In this document: in pieces, positions 7,887 through 15,530 of the stretch | Numbering within the stretch: position 1 is the stretch's first letter | Layout of the letters: each line of letters begins with the position of its first letter | Source: Candidatus Humimicrobium oleiphilum | GTDB lineage: Bacteria > Actinomycetota > Humimicrobiia > Humimicrobiales > Humimicrobiaceae | Reading direction: 5' to 3' | Assembly (NCBI GenBank): GCA_002304935.1 | Contig: DBPS01000025.1 | Span: 65,579-82,657, forward strand | DNA: 17,079 bases | The notes under the pieces: model-generated | Told to the model about the DNA's origin: nothing | Databases searched by the model: none | What the model saw: the letters and a program-made list of their open reading frames with translations, nothing else | Translations under genes and position numbers: made by a program

Positions 7887-8768
7887 GTGGGTATCAAATC
7901 AATAAAAATCAGAAAATCACTATTAATCTTTTCTTTGTTATTTGTTCTTTGTTCGATACTGATTATCCCGGGTACTCTTCTTGCAGAAGAAACCGAAGAA
8001 ACTACCACAACAACTCAGGTTGAAGAGAAAATCAATTTTGATATCACCTATCCTGAAATTAAAGCAAAAGACGGCGAACAGTTTTCTTTTAAAGCTGACC
8101 TGAACTTTGTAGGAGAAGAAGAATCGACTTTTAATATTACTGCTGAAGCCCCTGAGGGATGGTATGTATCTATTCAGCCATCGTATGAAGCAGTCGATAT
8201 ATCAGCTGTAAAAGTAAAACCCGGCTCAAAAGAAAGCCTGAAATTTGTAGCAATCCCTCTGACCTCACAGGAACCGGGAGATTATATAATAAAGATAAAA
8301 GCATCCAATGATGAGCTTAGCGCAGAAGCTGAATTAAAAGCAGTTATAACAGCGACTTATGAACTTGACTTTACTCCTACCAATGGTATGTTTAATACCA
8401 AAGCTACTTCAGGAAAAGATAATCATTTTGCATTGCAGCTAAAAAACAATGGCTCTGCAGCAATTGAAAAAATTACATTTACCTCCAGCGGACCTGAAGG
8501 ATGGACAATGAAATATAATCCTGCTGATATTGAATCGCTTGATGCAGGTAAAACACAGGATATCGATCTTTCAATAACTCCTCCGGATAAAACAATTGCC
8601 GGAGACTATATGATTACTTTAAATGTAAACAGTGAAAACAGTACTGACAAAATAGAATTAAGAGTAACTGTCCAGACTCCCACCATATGGGGATGGGTTG
8701 GAATTGGAATAATAGCAATTGTAATAATCGGAATCGGATTTATATTCGCAAAACTCGGAAGAAGATAA
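7887..8768 (+). CDS. Membrane-anchored extracytoplasmic protein with two NEW3-like Ig-fold domains
   Basis: The 293-residue protein has an N-terminal signal segment (residues 11-33, possible cleavage after LLA), an acidic and threonine-rich linker (34-48), two related beta-rich domains (about 49-155 and 158-262), one C-terminal membrane helix (about 269-289) and a basic tail, KLGRR. The two domains look like an internal duplication: each has a PEGW motif (89-92 and 203-206), then a spaced 'G..E/Q.L.' strand and a GDYxIxLK-like strand (131-137 and 239-245). This matches the NEW3 family (COG1470-like), whose members often accompany ABC exporters. The start is GTG with AAGGAG ten bases upstream (7871-7876). 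It heads an operon with an ABC ATPase and permease, so it is probably an extracytoplasmic accessory or sensor of that transporter. The substrate is unknown. It does not resemble a lipoprotein binding protein because no lipobox cysteine follows the signal segment. Confidence 0.75.
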   Translation: MGIKSIKIRKSLLIFSLLFVLCSILIIPGTLLAEETEETTTTTQVEEKINFDITYPEIKAKDGEQFSFKADLNFVGEEESTFNITAEAPEGWYVSIQPSYEAVDISAVKVKPGSKESLKFVAIPLTSQEPGDYIIKIKASNDELSAEAELKAVITATYELDFTPTNGMFNTKATSGKDNHFALQLKNNGSAAIEKITFTSSGPEGWTMKYNPADIESLDAGKTQDIDLSITPPDKTIAGDYMITLNVNSENSTDKIELRVTVQTPTIWGWVGIGIIAIVIIGIGFIFAKLGRR

Positions 8769-8794
8769 TTATCAACTATAACCAAATTTAACAT

Positions 8795-9733
8795 ATGGAA
8801 AATTATATAATAACTACTAAAAATTTAATTAAAAAGTACGGTTCAAAAACAGCCGTTGACAACCTTAATCTCAATATTGATAAAGGTTCTATTTACGGAT
8901 TGCTCGGGCCTAATGGTGCTGGAAAATCTACTATCATATTGATGATACTTGGTTTGACAGAACCTACAGAAGGGTTTATTTCCGTTGCAGATTTTAATCC
9001 TATAAAAGAGCCTCTGAAAATAAAGAGGATAACCGGATACCTTCCTGAAAAAGTAGGTTTTTATGAAGATATGAATGCGTTTCAGAATCTGGAATATACC
9101 GGACAGTTAAATGGAATCCCTGCCAAAGAGCTTGCCTTAAAAATTGAAGAAAGCCTGAAAATAGTAGGTCTTGAAAATGACAGGAAAAAAATTGTCAAAT
9201 ACTTTTCAAAAGGAATGAAACAGAGACTGGGAATAGCAGATGTTCTTATAAAAGACCCCCAGCTTGTTATCTTTGACGAGCCTACAGAAGGCCTTGATGT
9301 GGAAGTAGCAAACCAGATACTTGAGACGATAAGGGAACTCAATAAAACAAAGCAGATCACTTTCCTTATTTCCTCTCATCAGTTAAATCTCGTTCAGAGA
9401 ATATGCGACAAGGTTGGAATAATGTCTAATGGTAAACTTATAGGTGAAGGAAATGTCAAGGAACTGAGTGACAATACTTTCGGCGGCAATAAATATCAGA
9501 TTGAAGTCGAGATAATCGGAGACATCCGGAAAGTATCAGAAAAAATAAAGAGCCTTAAAGACATAAAGTCTGTTTCAGTAATTGAAAATTCTTTACTTAT
9601 CGGAACTGATGAAGATATAAGACAAGAAATTTCAAAAGCGATAACATCTTTGGATAATGTCATTCTTACAAAAATGAATATGAAAGACTTTTCGCTTGAA
9701 GATATATACTTAAATTATTTTAAAGAGGTATAA
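8795..9733 (+). CDS. ABC transporter ATP-binding protein
   Basis: This is the cytoplasmic ATPase of an ABC-2-type transporter, family COG1131 (CcmA-like). All motifs are intact: Walker A GPNGAGKST at 38-46, a GYLPE Q-loop equivalent at 81-85, the signature FSKGMKQR at 137-144 in place of LSGGQ (common in this family), Walker B LVIFDEP at 157-163 followed by the D-loop GLD, and the switch His195 in SSH. The C-terminal 75 residues form a small alpha/beta extension (KYQIEVEI onward) that is frequent in ABC exporter ATPases. At 312 residues it is a full single nucleotide-binding subunit that must dimerise. It begins 26 bases after the NEW3 gene without an evident ribosome-binding site. Its stop codon directly abuts the permease ATG. 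Confidence 0.93.
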   Translation: MENYIITTKNLIKKYGSKTAVDNLNLNIDKGSIYGLLGPNGAGKSTIILMILGLTEPTEGFISVADFNPIKEPLKIKRITGYLPEKVGFYEDMNAFQNLEYTGQLNGIPAKELALKIEESLKIVGLENDRKKIVKYFSKGMKQRLGIADVLIKDPQLVIFDEPTEGLDVEVANQILETIRELNKTKQITFLISSHQLNLVQRICDKVGIMSNGKLIGEGNVKELSDNTFGGNKYQIEVEIIGDIRKVSEKIKSLKDIKSVSVIENSLLIGTDEDIRQEISKAITSLDNVILTKMNMKDFSLEDIYLNYFKEV

Positions 9734-10678
9734 ATGAGAAGTATCCTAACTATTTACAGAAAAGAGCTATCAGATTATTTTAGCAGTAAAAAATTCCTTA
9801 TATTGCTTGGGCTTGTATATATTACAGGCCTGACATCCATATATGTTGCAATTCAAAACATAAGAGCTGCTGCACAGTCTTCTACAGACGCCCTGGTTTT
9901 CCTGAAATTATTCACTACATCAGGCGATGTATTACCGTCTTTTCTTTATTTTCTAAGTTTTTTTATACCTATAATCGGCATTGTCTTTGGTTTTGATGCA
10001 ATAAATTCAGAGAAAAGTTCAAAGAATCTAAGCCGTCTGTTATCTCAGCCGATATACAGGGATAGCATAATAAACGGAAAATTCCTGGCAGGAATAACAA
10101 CAATGACAATAATTGTAAGCAGCATTATCCTTGTTATAGCCGGAATAGGATTAAGAGTAATAGGAGTCCCGCCCAGCGCCGAAGAAATACTAAGGATAAT
10201 CATTTTTATTGCCATTTGTGTGTGCTATGGGACTTTCTGGATGTCACTGGCTATGCTTTTCTCGGTTGTGCTTGATAAAACTGCAACATCCATTCTTACA
10301 AGTGTGGCTATCTGGATTTTCTTTTTCTTTTTTGTTCAGATAATTGCCAGCGCTATCGCAAATGCAATGGCCCCTCTTGAAAACGCATCGCTTGCAACAC
10401 AGATAAGAAATTTTAATATCGGCCTTGGAATAAACAGACTGTCACCTTCTTATTTGTTTATGGAATCCATAACAATATTGCTTATTCCAAGCGGGAGTCA
10501 TTTATTCTTAAGAGCTATCACTACCTCTGATATTTCTAATATGATTTTAAGCCCTCTGTCTCTTGGACAGAGCCTTATCCAGGTATGGCCTCAGATTATT
10601 GCGATAATCGCACTTGCCATAATATGTTTTGCCATCTCATATGTAGTTTTTATAAAACAGGAAATAAGATCAACTTAA
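9734..10678 (+). CDS. ABC-2-type transporter permease
   Basis: This 314-residue integral membrane protein has about six hydrophobic segments (near 21-40, 68-88, 118-140, 152-180, 185-207 and 286-307). It has the N-terminal cytoplasmic helix IYRKELSDYFSSKKF typical of ABC-2/NosY-like (COG1277) permeases. The cytoplasmic loop DAINSEKSSKNLSRLLSQPIYRDSIINGKF (89-118) is the family's coupling-helix region, with the usual E-x-x-S/G-T-L-x-x-LLSxP-like layout. It is encoded immediately after the ATPase stop codon. AGAGGT inside the ATPase gene serves as its ribosome-binding site, so the two subunits should be made together. With the NEW3 protein it forms a three-component exporter-like system. What it moves cannot be told from the sequence. 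A strong terminator follows 37 bases after the stop. Confidence 0.88.
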   Translation: MRSILTIYRKELSDYFSSKKFLILLGLVYITGLTSIYVAIQNIRAAAQSSTDALVFLKLFTTSGDVLPSFLYFLSFFIPIIGIVFGFDAINSEKSSKNLSRLLSQPIYRDSIINGKFLAGITTMTIIVSSIILVIAGIGLRVIGVPPSAEEILRIIIFIAICVCYGTFWMSLAMLFSVVLDKTATSILTSVAIWIFFFFFVQIIASAIANAMAPLENASLATQIRNFNIGLGINRLSPSYLFMESITILLIPSGSHLFLRAITTSDISNMILSPLSLGQSLIQVWPQIIAIIALAIICFAISYVVFIKQEIRST

Positions 10679-10715
10679 TCAGCAATTTATATAAATATAA
10701 AATTATTTATCTTTT

Positions 10716-10744
10716 AAAAAAGCCGGTTTATGACCGGCTTTTTT
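10716..10744. terminator. Bidirectional intrinsic terminator between convergent operons
   Basis: A perfect 12-bp hairpin (10716-10727 with 10733-10744, loop TTATG) has six A on the left and six T on the right. It therefore works for the NEW3-ABC operon on the plus strand and for the ileS-lspA-rluD operon on the minus strand, whose last gene ends at 10758. Confidence 0.93.
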
Positions 10745-10757
10745 ATTTGGTTTTAAT

Positions 10758-11711
10758 CTATTTTATTAATTCCAGGCTACTTTTCAAATCTTCAGGAATC
10801 TCATCTTTAATATCTATCTTACCTCCGCTAAAAGGATGGATAAAAGTAATTCGAGAGGCATGTAGAAAATGTCTTTTTAATCCGGCTTCACCTGCCAGAA
10901 TCCCTGATTCTTTGTTGCCATAAATCTTATCGCCTATCACAGGATGCCCTATATGGCTGAAATGGACCCTTATCTGATGAGTCCTTCCTGTTTTGGGATA
11001 GACTTCCAGAAGAGAGCAGGAATTAAAGGACTTTTTTACTTTGAATTCTGTTTCGGATTTTCTGCCGATGGCAGATACATCCATCATTTTTCTATTCTTT
11101 TTTGACCTTGATATGGGAATATTTATCAACCCCGTTGTTTCTTTGAATCTGCCCAGCACAAGCGCAATATACGTTTTTTTTATTTTTCTTTCCTTGAAAA
11201 GAAGGGATAATTTATCATGCGAGCGGTAATCTTTTGCAATAAGGATTATCCCTGAAGTATCTTTATCCAGTCTGTGCACAATGCCTGCACGCATATCATT
11301 ATCCAGACCGGTTTTGTCATTATAATAAAGGATTGCATTTAATAAAGTATTTTCCCTGTTGCCCGGGGCAGGATGCACGACCATTCCGGGTGGTTTGGAG
11401 ACTGCTATCATATATTCATCTTCATAGATTATCTTTATATCTATTTTCTGCGGGCAGTAGCGGATTTCATCTTCAGGAGAAGAGTTTATATTGCTTAATA
11501 CAAATCTCTCTCTGCCATCAATGATATAGCTCTTTGTTATACTCTCAAGACCATTTACTTTAATATTTCCTGACTTGATAAGTTTCTGTACCCTGCTTCT
11601 GGACAAACCTATGTCATGTTCGGCAAGAAAGCTGTCTATTCTTTTTCCTTTATCTTTTAATTCTGCAGCTATCTCAATATAGTTTTGCTGATGCAAGAAA
11701 GAATTATTCAT
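10758..11711 (-). CDS. RluA-family (RluD-like) 23S rRNA pseudouridine synthase
   Basis: This enzyme isomerises specific uridines, most likely in 23S rRNA. The 317-residue protein has an N-terminal S4 RNA-binding domain (about residues 22-72, with SRSRVQKLIKSGNIKVNG at 37-54). The RluA-type catalytic domain follows, with AVSKPPGMVVHPAPG at 103-117, the catalytic Asp149 in GIVHRLDKDTSG, LFKERKIKKTYIAL near 171, and KTGRTHQIRVHFSHIGHPVIGD in the C-terminal third. An S4 domain plus this catalytic core is the RluC/RluD architecture, and the position behind lspA is the usual place for RluD/YlyB-type enzymes in low-GC bacteria. The exact target uridine is not determined by the sequence. It begins 25 bases after lspA and ends beside the shared terminator. 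Confidence 0.93.
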   Translation of the reverse strand: MNNSFLHQQNYIEIAAELKDKGKRIDSFLAEHDIGLSRSRVQKLIKSGNIKVNGLESITKSYIIDGRERFVLSNINSSPEDEIRYCPQKIDIKIIYEDEYMIAVSKPPGMVVHPAPGNRENTLLNAILYYNDKTGLDNDMRAGIVHRLDKDTSGIILIAKDYRSHDKLSLLFKERKIKKTYIALVLGRFKETTGLINIPISRSKKNRKMMDVSAIGRKSETEFKVKKSFNSCSLLEVYPKTGRTHQIRVHFSHIGHPVIGDKIYGNKESGILAGEAGLKRHFLHASRITFIHPFSGGKIDIKDEIPEDLKSSLELIK

Positions 11712-11736
11712 TATTTGGACCTTTAAATCAGAGCAA

Positions 11737-12249
11737 TCAGTCTTTATTTAAAGACTTTTCCTCTTTTTTAAAAAAGATTTTTATGATTATTATAAAAAGG
11801 AGTATAAAACCTATTACCAGAAAGCTATCTGCTCCATTAAAAACAGCGAAATAATTAACCTGTATAAAATCAGTTACTTCTCTTAAAAAAACTCTGTCAA
11901 ACAAGTTGCCTGTTGCCCCGCCGAGAACAAAACCAAGAGCAATATGGTATATAAAAGAATAAATCCTTAAAGTTACTTTCAGGACAGCAACAAGAATAAT
12001 TGCAATAAAAGATATTATTATCAGCATATCTGTACTATTCTGAAACATCCCGAAGGCTGCCCCGGTGTTTTTAATATGAGTAATATACAGAAAATCAGGT
12101 ATTAGTTCTATCTGTGAGCCAATAGGGACTTTATCCATGATCAGTCCTTTTGTCAGCTGGTCAATTATAAATACTGCAACAGCACAAATGGCAAAAACAA
12201 TATCCAGCTTGAAAAGTCTTAAGCTGTATTTAAAAAATTTATTAACCAA
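11737..12249 (-). CDS. lspA: Lipoprotein signal peptidase (signal peptidase II)
   Basis: LspA is the membrane aspartyl protease that cleaves the signal peptide of prolipoproteins after lipid attachment. The 170-residue protein has four membrane segments (about 17-36, 72-91, 97-113 and 142-160). It carries the conserved motifs IDQLTK at 29-34, KNTGAAFGMF at 60-69, GGATGNLFDR at 110-119, VTDF at 125-128 and FNGADS at 137-142. Asp127 and Asp141 correspond to the catalytic pair, and Asp118 is also invariant. The start is TTG, two bases after the ileS stop codon, with AAGG upstream. The next in-frame ATG is residue 38, past the first membrane segment and the IDQLTK motif, so TTG is preferred. The C-terminal tail is charged (KKEEKSLNKD). 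Its presence implies that the cell makes diacylglyceryl-modified lipoproteins. Confidence 0.96.
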   Translation of the reverse strand: MVNKFFKYSLRLFKLDIVFAICAVAVFIIDQLTKGLIMDKVPIGSQIELIPDFLYITHIKNTGAAFGMFQNSTDMLIIISFIAIILVAVLKVTLRIYSFIYHIALGFVLGGATGNLFDRVFLREVTDFIQVNYFAVFNGADSFLVIGFILLFIIIIKIFFKKEEKSLNKD

Positions 12250-12251
12250 TT

Positions 12252-15200
12252 TTATCTGATAACCTTAACTGAGATTTTTATATTTTCGTTATTTATTTTC
12301 ACGCTGGCAGAATATATGTCTTCCTTTACATTGAAATTTAAAATATCGGACAATGTTTCTTTTTTAACAAATTCCATATAGTTCCTTATTATATCTTCCG
12401 CTTCCCTGCCACATTCTATATGGGTTTCAATGATATTCTCTATTTCAAATCCCGCATCTTTCCTGATATTCTGTATATGGTGTACAAGCTCTCTTATAAA
12501 GCCTTCCTGTATTAGTTTTTCATCCAGCAATGTATTTAGTCCCACGGTGAGCTCACCGTCACTCTCAACGCTTATTCCTTCCCTGTCGGCAGATTCAACA
12601 AGGATTTCTTCCGGACTTATTTCATACTGAATAGAATCGATAACAAGATTAACAGGTTTATTATTTTTAACTTTTACCGCTACCTGCAAAGGATTCTCAG
12701 CTGAAAGAGCCTCTCTTATTTTCGGTAAAAAAGCACCATATCTGGCTCCGAGCAGTTTGAGGTTGGGTTTAATATTATATGAAACAAGTTCATCAAGAGA
12801 ATTGACAAACAATATTTCTTTAACATTAAGTTCTTCTATTATAATATTTTTAAAATGTTCTAAAGCTTCCCTTTTATCCTTATCTGCATCAGTAAAAACT
12901 ACGACATTCTTCAATGGCTGCCTTATTTTAAGGCTTGTCTTGCTCCTTACTGCCCTGCCAAGACCTACCACTTTTCTGGCAACGTTCATTTTATAGCTCA
13001 GAGCGTTGTCAATCAGGTCTTCACATGCTGATGGATAAGTTTCAAGATGAACACTTTTCTTTTTGTCATCAAGTACTGAAGAAAGATTGAGATATATTTC
13101 TTCGCTGGTAAAAGGTATATATGGCGCACTTAATTTTGATATATTTAAAAGGCATTCATAGAGTGTAAGATATGCGCTTACCTTATCGCTGTCTTCTTCA
13201 CTTTTCCAGAATCTTCTTCTGCTCCTTCTGACATACCAGTTTGAAAGATTATCAACAAATTCCTGTATCAGTCTGCCGCTATCTGTGACATTATATTCTT
13301 CCAAAAGTTCATTTACTCTTTTTATAGTTATATTAAGTTCAGAAATTATCCACCTGTCAAGCTCACATCTATTGCTGACATCCAGATTATACTCAGCCGG
13401 ATTAAAATCATCTATATTGGCATAAATTACAAAAAAGGAATACGTATTCCAGAGAGTAAGAAGGAATTTTCTTATTACTTCATCTACGCCTTTTAATGAA
13501 AAGTTCTTTGGAAGCCAGGGAGAAACAGACGTAAAGAGATACCACCTTAAAGCATCTGCTCCCTGCCTGTCAAGGATTTCCCATGGTTTTATTATATTAC
13601 CTTTGGACTTACTCATTTTTTGTCCGAATTCATCATTTATAAGCCCGAGACAAAGGACATTCTTATAACAGGATTTCTCAAATAAAATAGTTGATATTGT
13701 CATAAGGGTATAAAACCACCCTCTTGTCTGATCAATCGCTTCACAAATAAAATCTGCCGGAAAATTTGATTCAAATAATTCCTTGTTTTCAAAAGGATAA
13801 TGGTACTGTGCATATGGCATGGACCCGGAATCAAACCATACATCTATTACTTCCGGTGTTCTTTTCATTTCAGAACCACAGATGCTGCATTTTATCTTTA
13901 TATCGTCAACATAAGGCTTGTGCAGATCAATATTGTCAGGGACATTGGTGCCAAGTTCTTTCAGCTCCTTTATGCTGCCAATGCAAATTTTATGTCCTGA
14001 CTCGTCCTGCCAGATAGGCAAGGGAGTCCCCCAGTATCTTTCTCTTGTAAGTGCCCAGTCTATATTGCTTTCCAGCCATTTCCCATACCTGCCATATTTA
14101 ATATGTTCAGGATACCAGTTTATATCGTCATTGGATTTTAATAATTTCTCTTTTATTCTTGATGTGCTTATATACCAGCTTTTCTTTGCATAATAAATGA
14201 GCCTGCTGTCACATCGCCAGCAAAAAGGATAAGAGTGAGTCACTTTCTGGGTTTTAAACAGAAGTTTTCTTTCTTTTAAATCTTTTATTATCTCAGGATT
14301 TGCATCATTTATAGCAATTCCTGCAAATTTTTCCACGTTGTTTTTAAAGAAGCCCGACTCGTCTACCATTTGAACAACTGGAAGATTATTTTCTTTACCC
14401 ACAATCATATCTTCTTCACCAAAAGCAGGGGCTATATGGACTATTCCTGTTCCTTCCTGGGCTGAAACATAATCACCATGTATGATTTTAAAGGCATTTT
14501 CATTGCCTTCAGCATAATTGTATACAGGTTCATATTCATGGCCGAGTATACTGCTCCCTTTTATCTTTTCGATAATTTTAAAATCAGAGGTGAAATCAAA
14601 TACACTTTCTACAAGATTTTCATCAAGCAATAAAAATTCATTATTATATTTTACCCATACATAAGTTGCATTTTTATTGATGGCACAGGCAACATTGGAT
14701 ATCAGCGTCCATGGAGTAGTAGTCCATACAAGCAGAAACCTGTCTTTCTGGTTCTTTAAAGGAAATCTGACGATGACAGTATGGTCATCCACATCTTTAT
14801 ATCCCTGTGCAACCTCATGGGACGAAAGCGCAGTTCCGCATCTGGGACAGTAAGGCACGATCTTGTAGCCTTCATATAGCAGGCCTTTATTCCATATGCT
14901 TTTTAGAATCCACCATATTGTTTCAATATATTCATTTTTAAAAGTAAAATAAGCATTATCAAGGTCAATCCAGAAGCCTATCCTTTCTGTCATTTTTTTC
15001 CATTCATCTTCATACTTCATCACACTTTCCCTGCAAAGTTGATTGAACTTTTCTATTCCTATATCTTCAATCTCTTTTTTGGAATTAATGCCTAATTTTT
15101 TTTCAACTTCTATCTCTACCGGAAGCCCGTGGGTATCCCATCCTGCTTTTCTTGCAACATAATATCCCTTCATTGTTTTGAACCTGGGGAAAATATCTTT

Positions 15201-15392
15201 AAAAACACGGGAAAGCACATGATGGACTCCTGGTGCACCGTTTGCAGTAGGCGGGCCTTCATAAAATATGAATTTTTCTTTATCTTTATTTAAATTAAGA
15301 CTTTCTTCAAATATCTTTTCTGTTTTCCAGAAATCTAATATTTTTTCTTCAAGCTCTACAAAGTTTACGCTGCTGGTTACCTTATTAAACAT
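12252..15392 (-). CDS. ileS: Isoleucyl-tRNA synthetase, type 2 (IleRS2), with GVHH signature
   Basis: This enzyme charges tRNA-Ile with isoleucine and edits mischarged valine. The 1046-residue length and the motifs mark the type-2 (eukaryote-like) form. Class I signature 1 lies in GPPTANGAPGVHH at 46-58 and reads GVHH where HIGH is normal, with first and third positions exchanged. KMSKS is intact at 592-596. The CP1 editing domain is intact, with the threonine-rich TTTPWTL at 224-230 and GTGIVHIAPAFGEED at 314-328 including Asp328. Metal-site-like cysteine pairs occur at CPRC (182-185), CWRC (391-394) and CSIC (502-505). The C-terminal anticodon-binding region carries RRSRRRFWKS and DAGFEI, as in IleRS2, and lacks the bacterial IleRS1 terminal zinc finger. 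The start is ATG with AAAGAGG ten bases upstream. It leads an operon with lspA and the pseudouridine synthase, a housekeeping context, so it is probably the cell's main IleRS and not an acquired extra copy. Confidence 0.96.
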   Translation of the reverse strand: MFNKVTSSVNFVELEEKILDFWKTEKIFEESLNLNKDKEKFIFYEGPPTANGAPGVHHVLSRVFKDIFPRFKTMKGYYVARKAGWDTHGLPVEIEVEKKLGINSKKEIEDIGIEKFNQLCRESVMKYEDEWKKMTERIGFWIDLDNAYFTFKNEYIETIWWILKSIWNKGLLYEGYKIVPYCPRCGTALSSHEVAQGYKDVDDHTVIVRFPLKNQKDRFLLVWTTTPWTLISNVACAINKNATYVWVKYNNEFLLLDENLVESVFDFTSDFKIIEKIKGSSILGHEYEPVYNYAEGNENAFKIIHGDYVSAQEGTGIVHIAPAFGEEDMIVGKENNLPVVQMVDESGFFKNNVEKFAGIAINDANPEIIKDLKERKLLFKTQKVTHSYPFCWRCDSRLIYYAKKSWYISTSRIKEKLLKSNDDINWYPEHIKYGRYGKWLESNIDWALTRERYWGTPLPIWQDESGHKICIGSIKELKELGTNVPDNIDLHKPYVDDIKIKCSICGSEMKRTPEVIDVWFDSGSMPYAQYHYPFENKELFESNFPADFICEAIDQTRGWFYTLMTISTILFEKSCYKNVLCLGLINDEFGQKMSKSKGNIIKPWEILDRQGADALRWYLFTSVSPWLPKNFSLKGVDEVIRKFLLTLWNTYSFFVIYANIDDFNPAEYNLDVSNRCELDRWIISELNITIKRVNELLEEYNVTDSGRLIQEFVDNLSNWYVRRSRRRFWKSEEDSDKVSAYLTLYECLLNISKLSAPYIPFTSEEIYLNLSSVLDDKKKSVHLETYPSACEDLIDNALSYKMNVARKVVGLGRAVRSKTSLKIRQPLKNVVVFTDADKDKREALEHFKNIIIEELNVKEILFVNSLDELVSYNIKPNLKLLGARYGAFLPKIREALSAENPLQVAVKVKNNKPVNLVIDSIQYEISPEEILVESADREGISVESDGELTVGLNTLLDEKLIQEGFIRELVHHIQNIRKDAGFEIENIIETHIECGREAEDIIRNYMEFVKKETLSDILNFNVKEDIYSASVKINNENIKISVKVIR

Positions 15393-15477
15393 TAATGAAA
15401 AACCTCTTTATAATAAAAATATAATAATTGTAAAACATTATCATGCAAATTCTATTTCATTGCTGAATATCTTAATG

Positions 15478-15506
15478 ATTTTATATAAATAAGCCTGATT
15501 TGTGAA
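15478..15506 (-). promoter_or_regulatory. Candidate promoter of the ileS-lspA-rluD operon
   Basis: On the minus strand TTCACA (-35, 15506-15501) and TAAAAT (-10, 15483-15478) are 17 bases apart, each with five of six consensus matches. Transcription would start near 15471, leaving a leader of about 80 bases. That is too short for a T-box, and no T-box sequence is present. Confidence 0.55.
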
Positions 15507-15530
15507 GTAAAATATTGTTTATAAAAGCAC

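Noticed and set aside
12544..12559. A 16-bp perfect palindrome, ACGGTGAGCTCACCGT, inside ileS
   Set aside because: It encodes the conserved DGELTV segment. A single palindrome of this size is not very unlikely in 17 kb, and nothing regulatory surrounds it.
15407..15434. TTTACA and TATAAA 16 bases apart just before ileS on the minus strand
   Set aside because: The transcription start would fall on the AAAGAGG ribosome-binding site. The TTCACA/TAAAAT pair further upstream is better placed.
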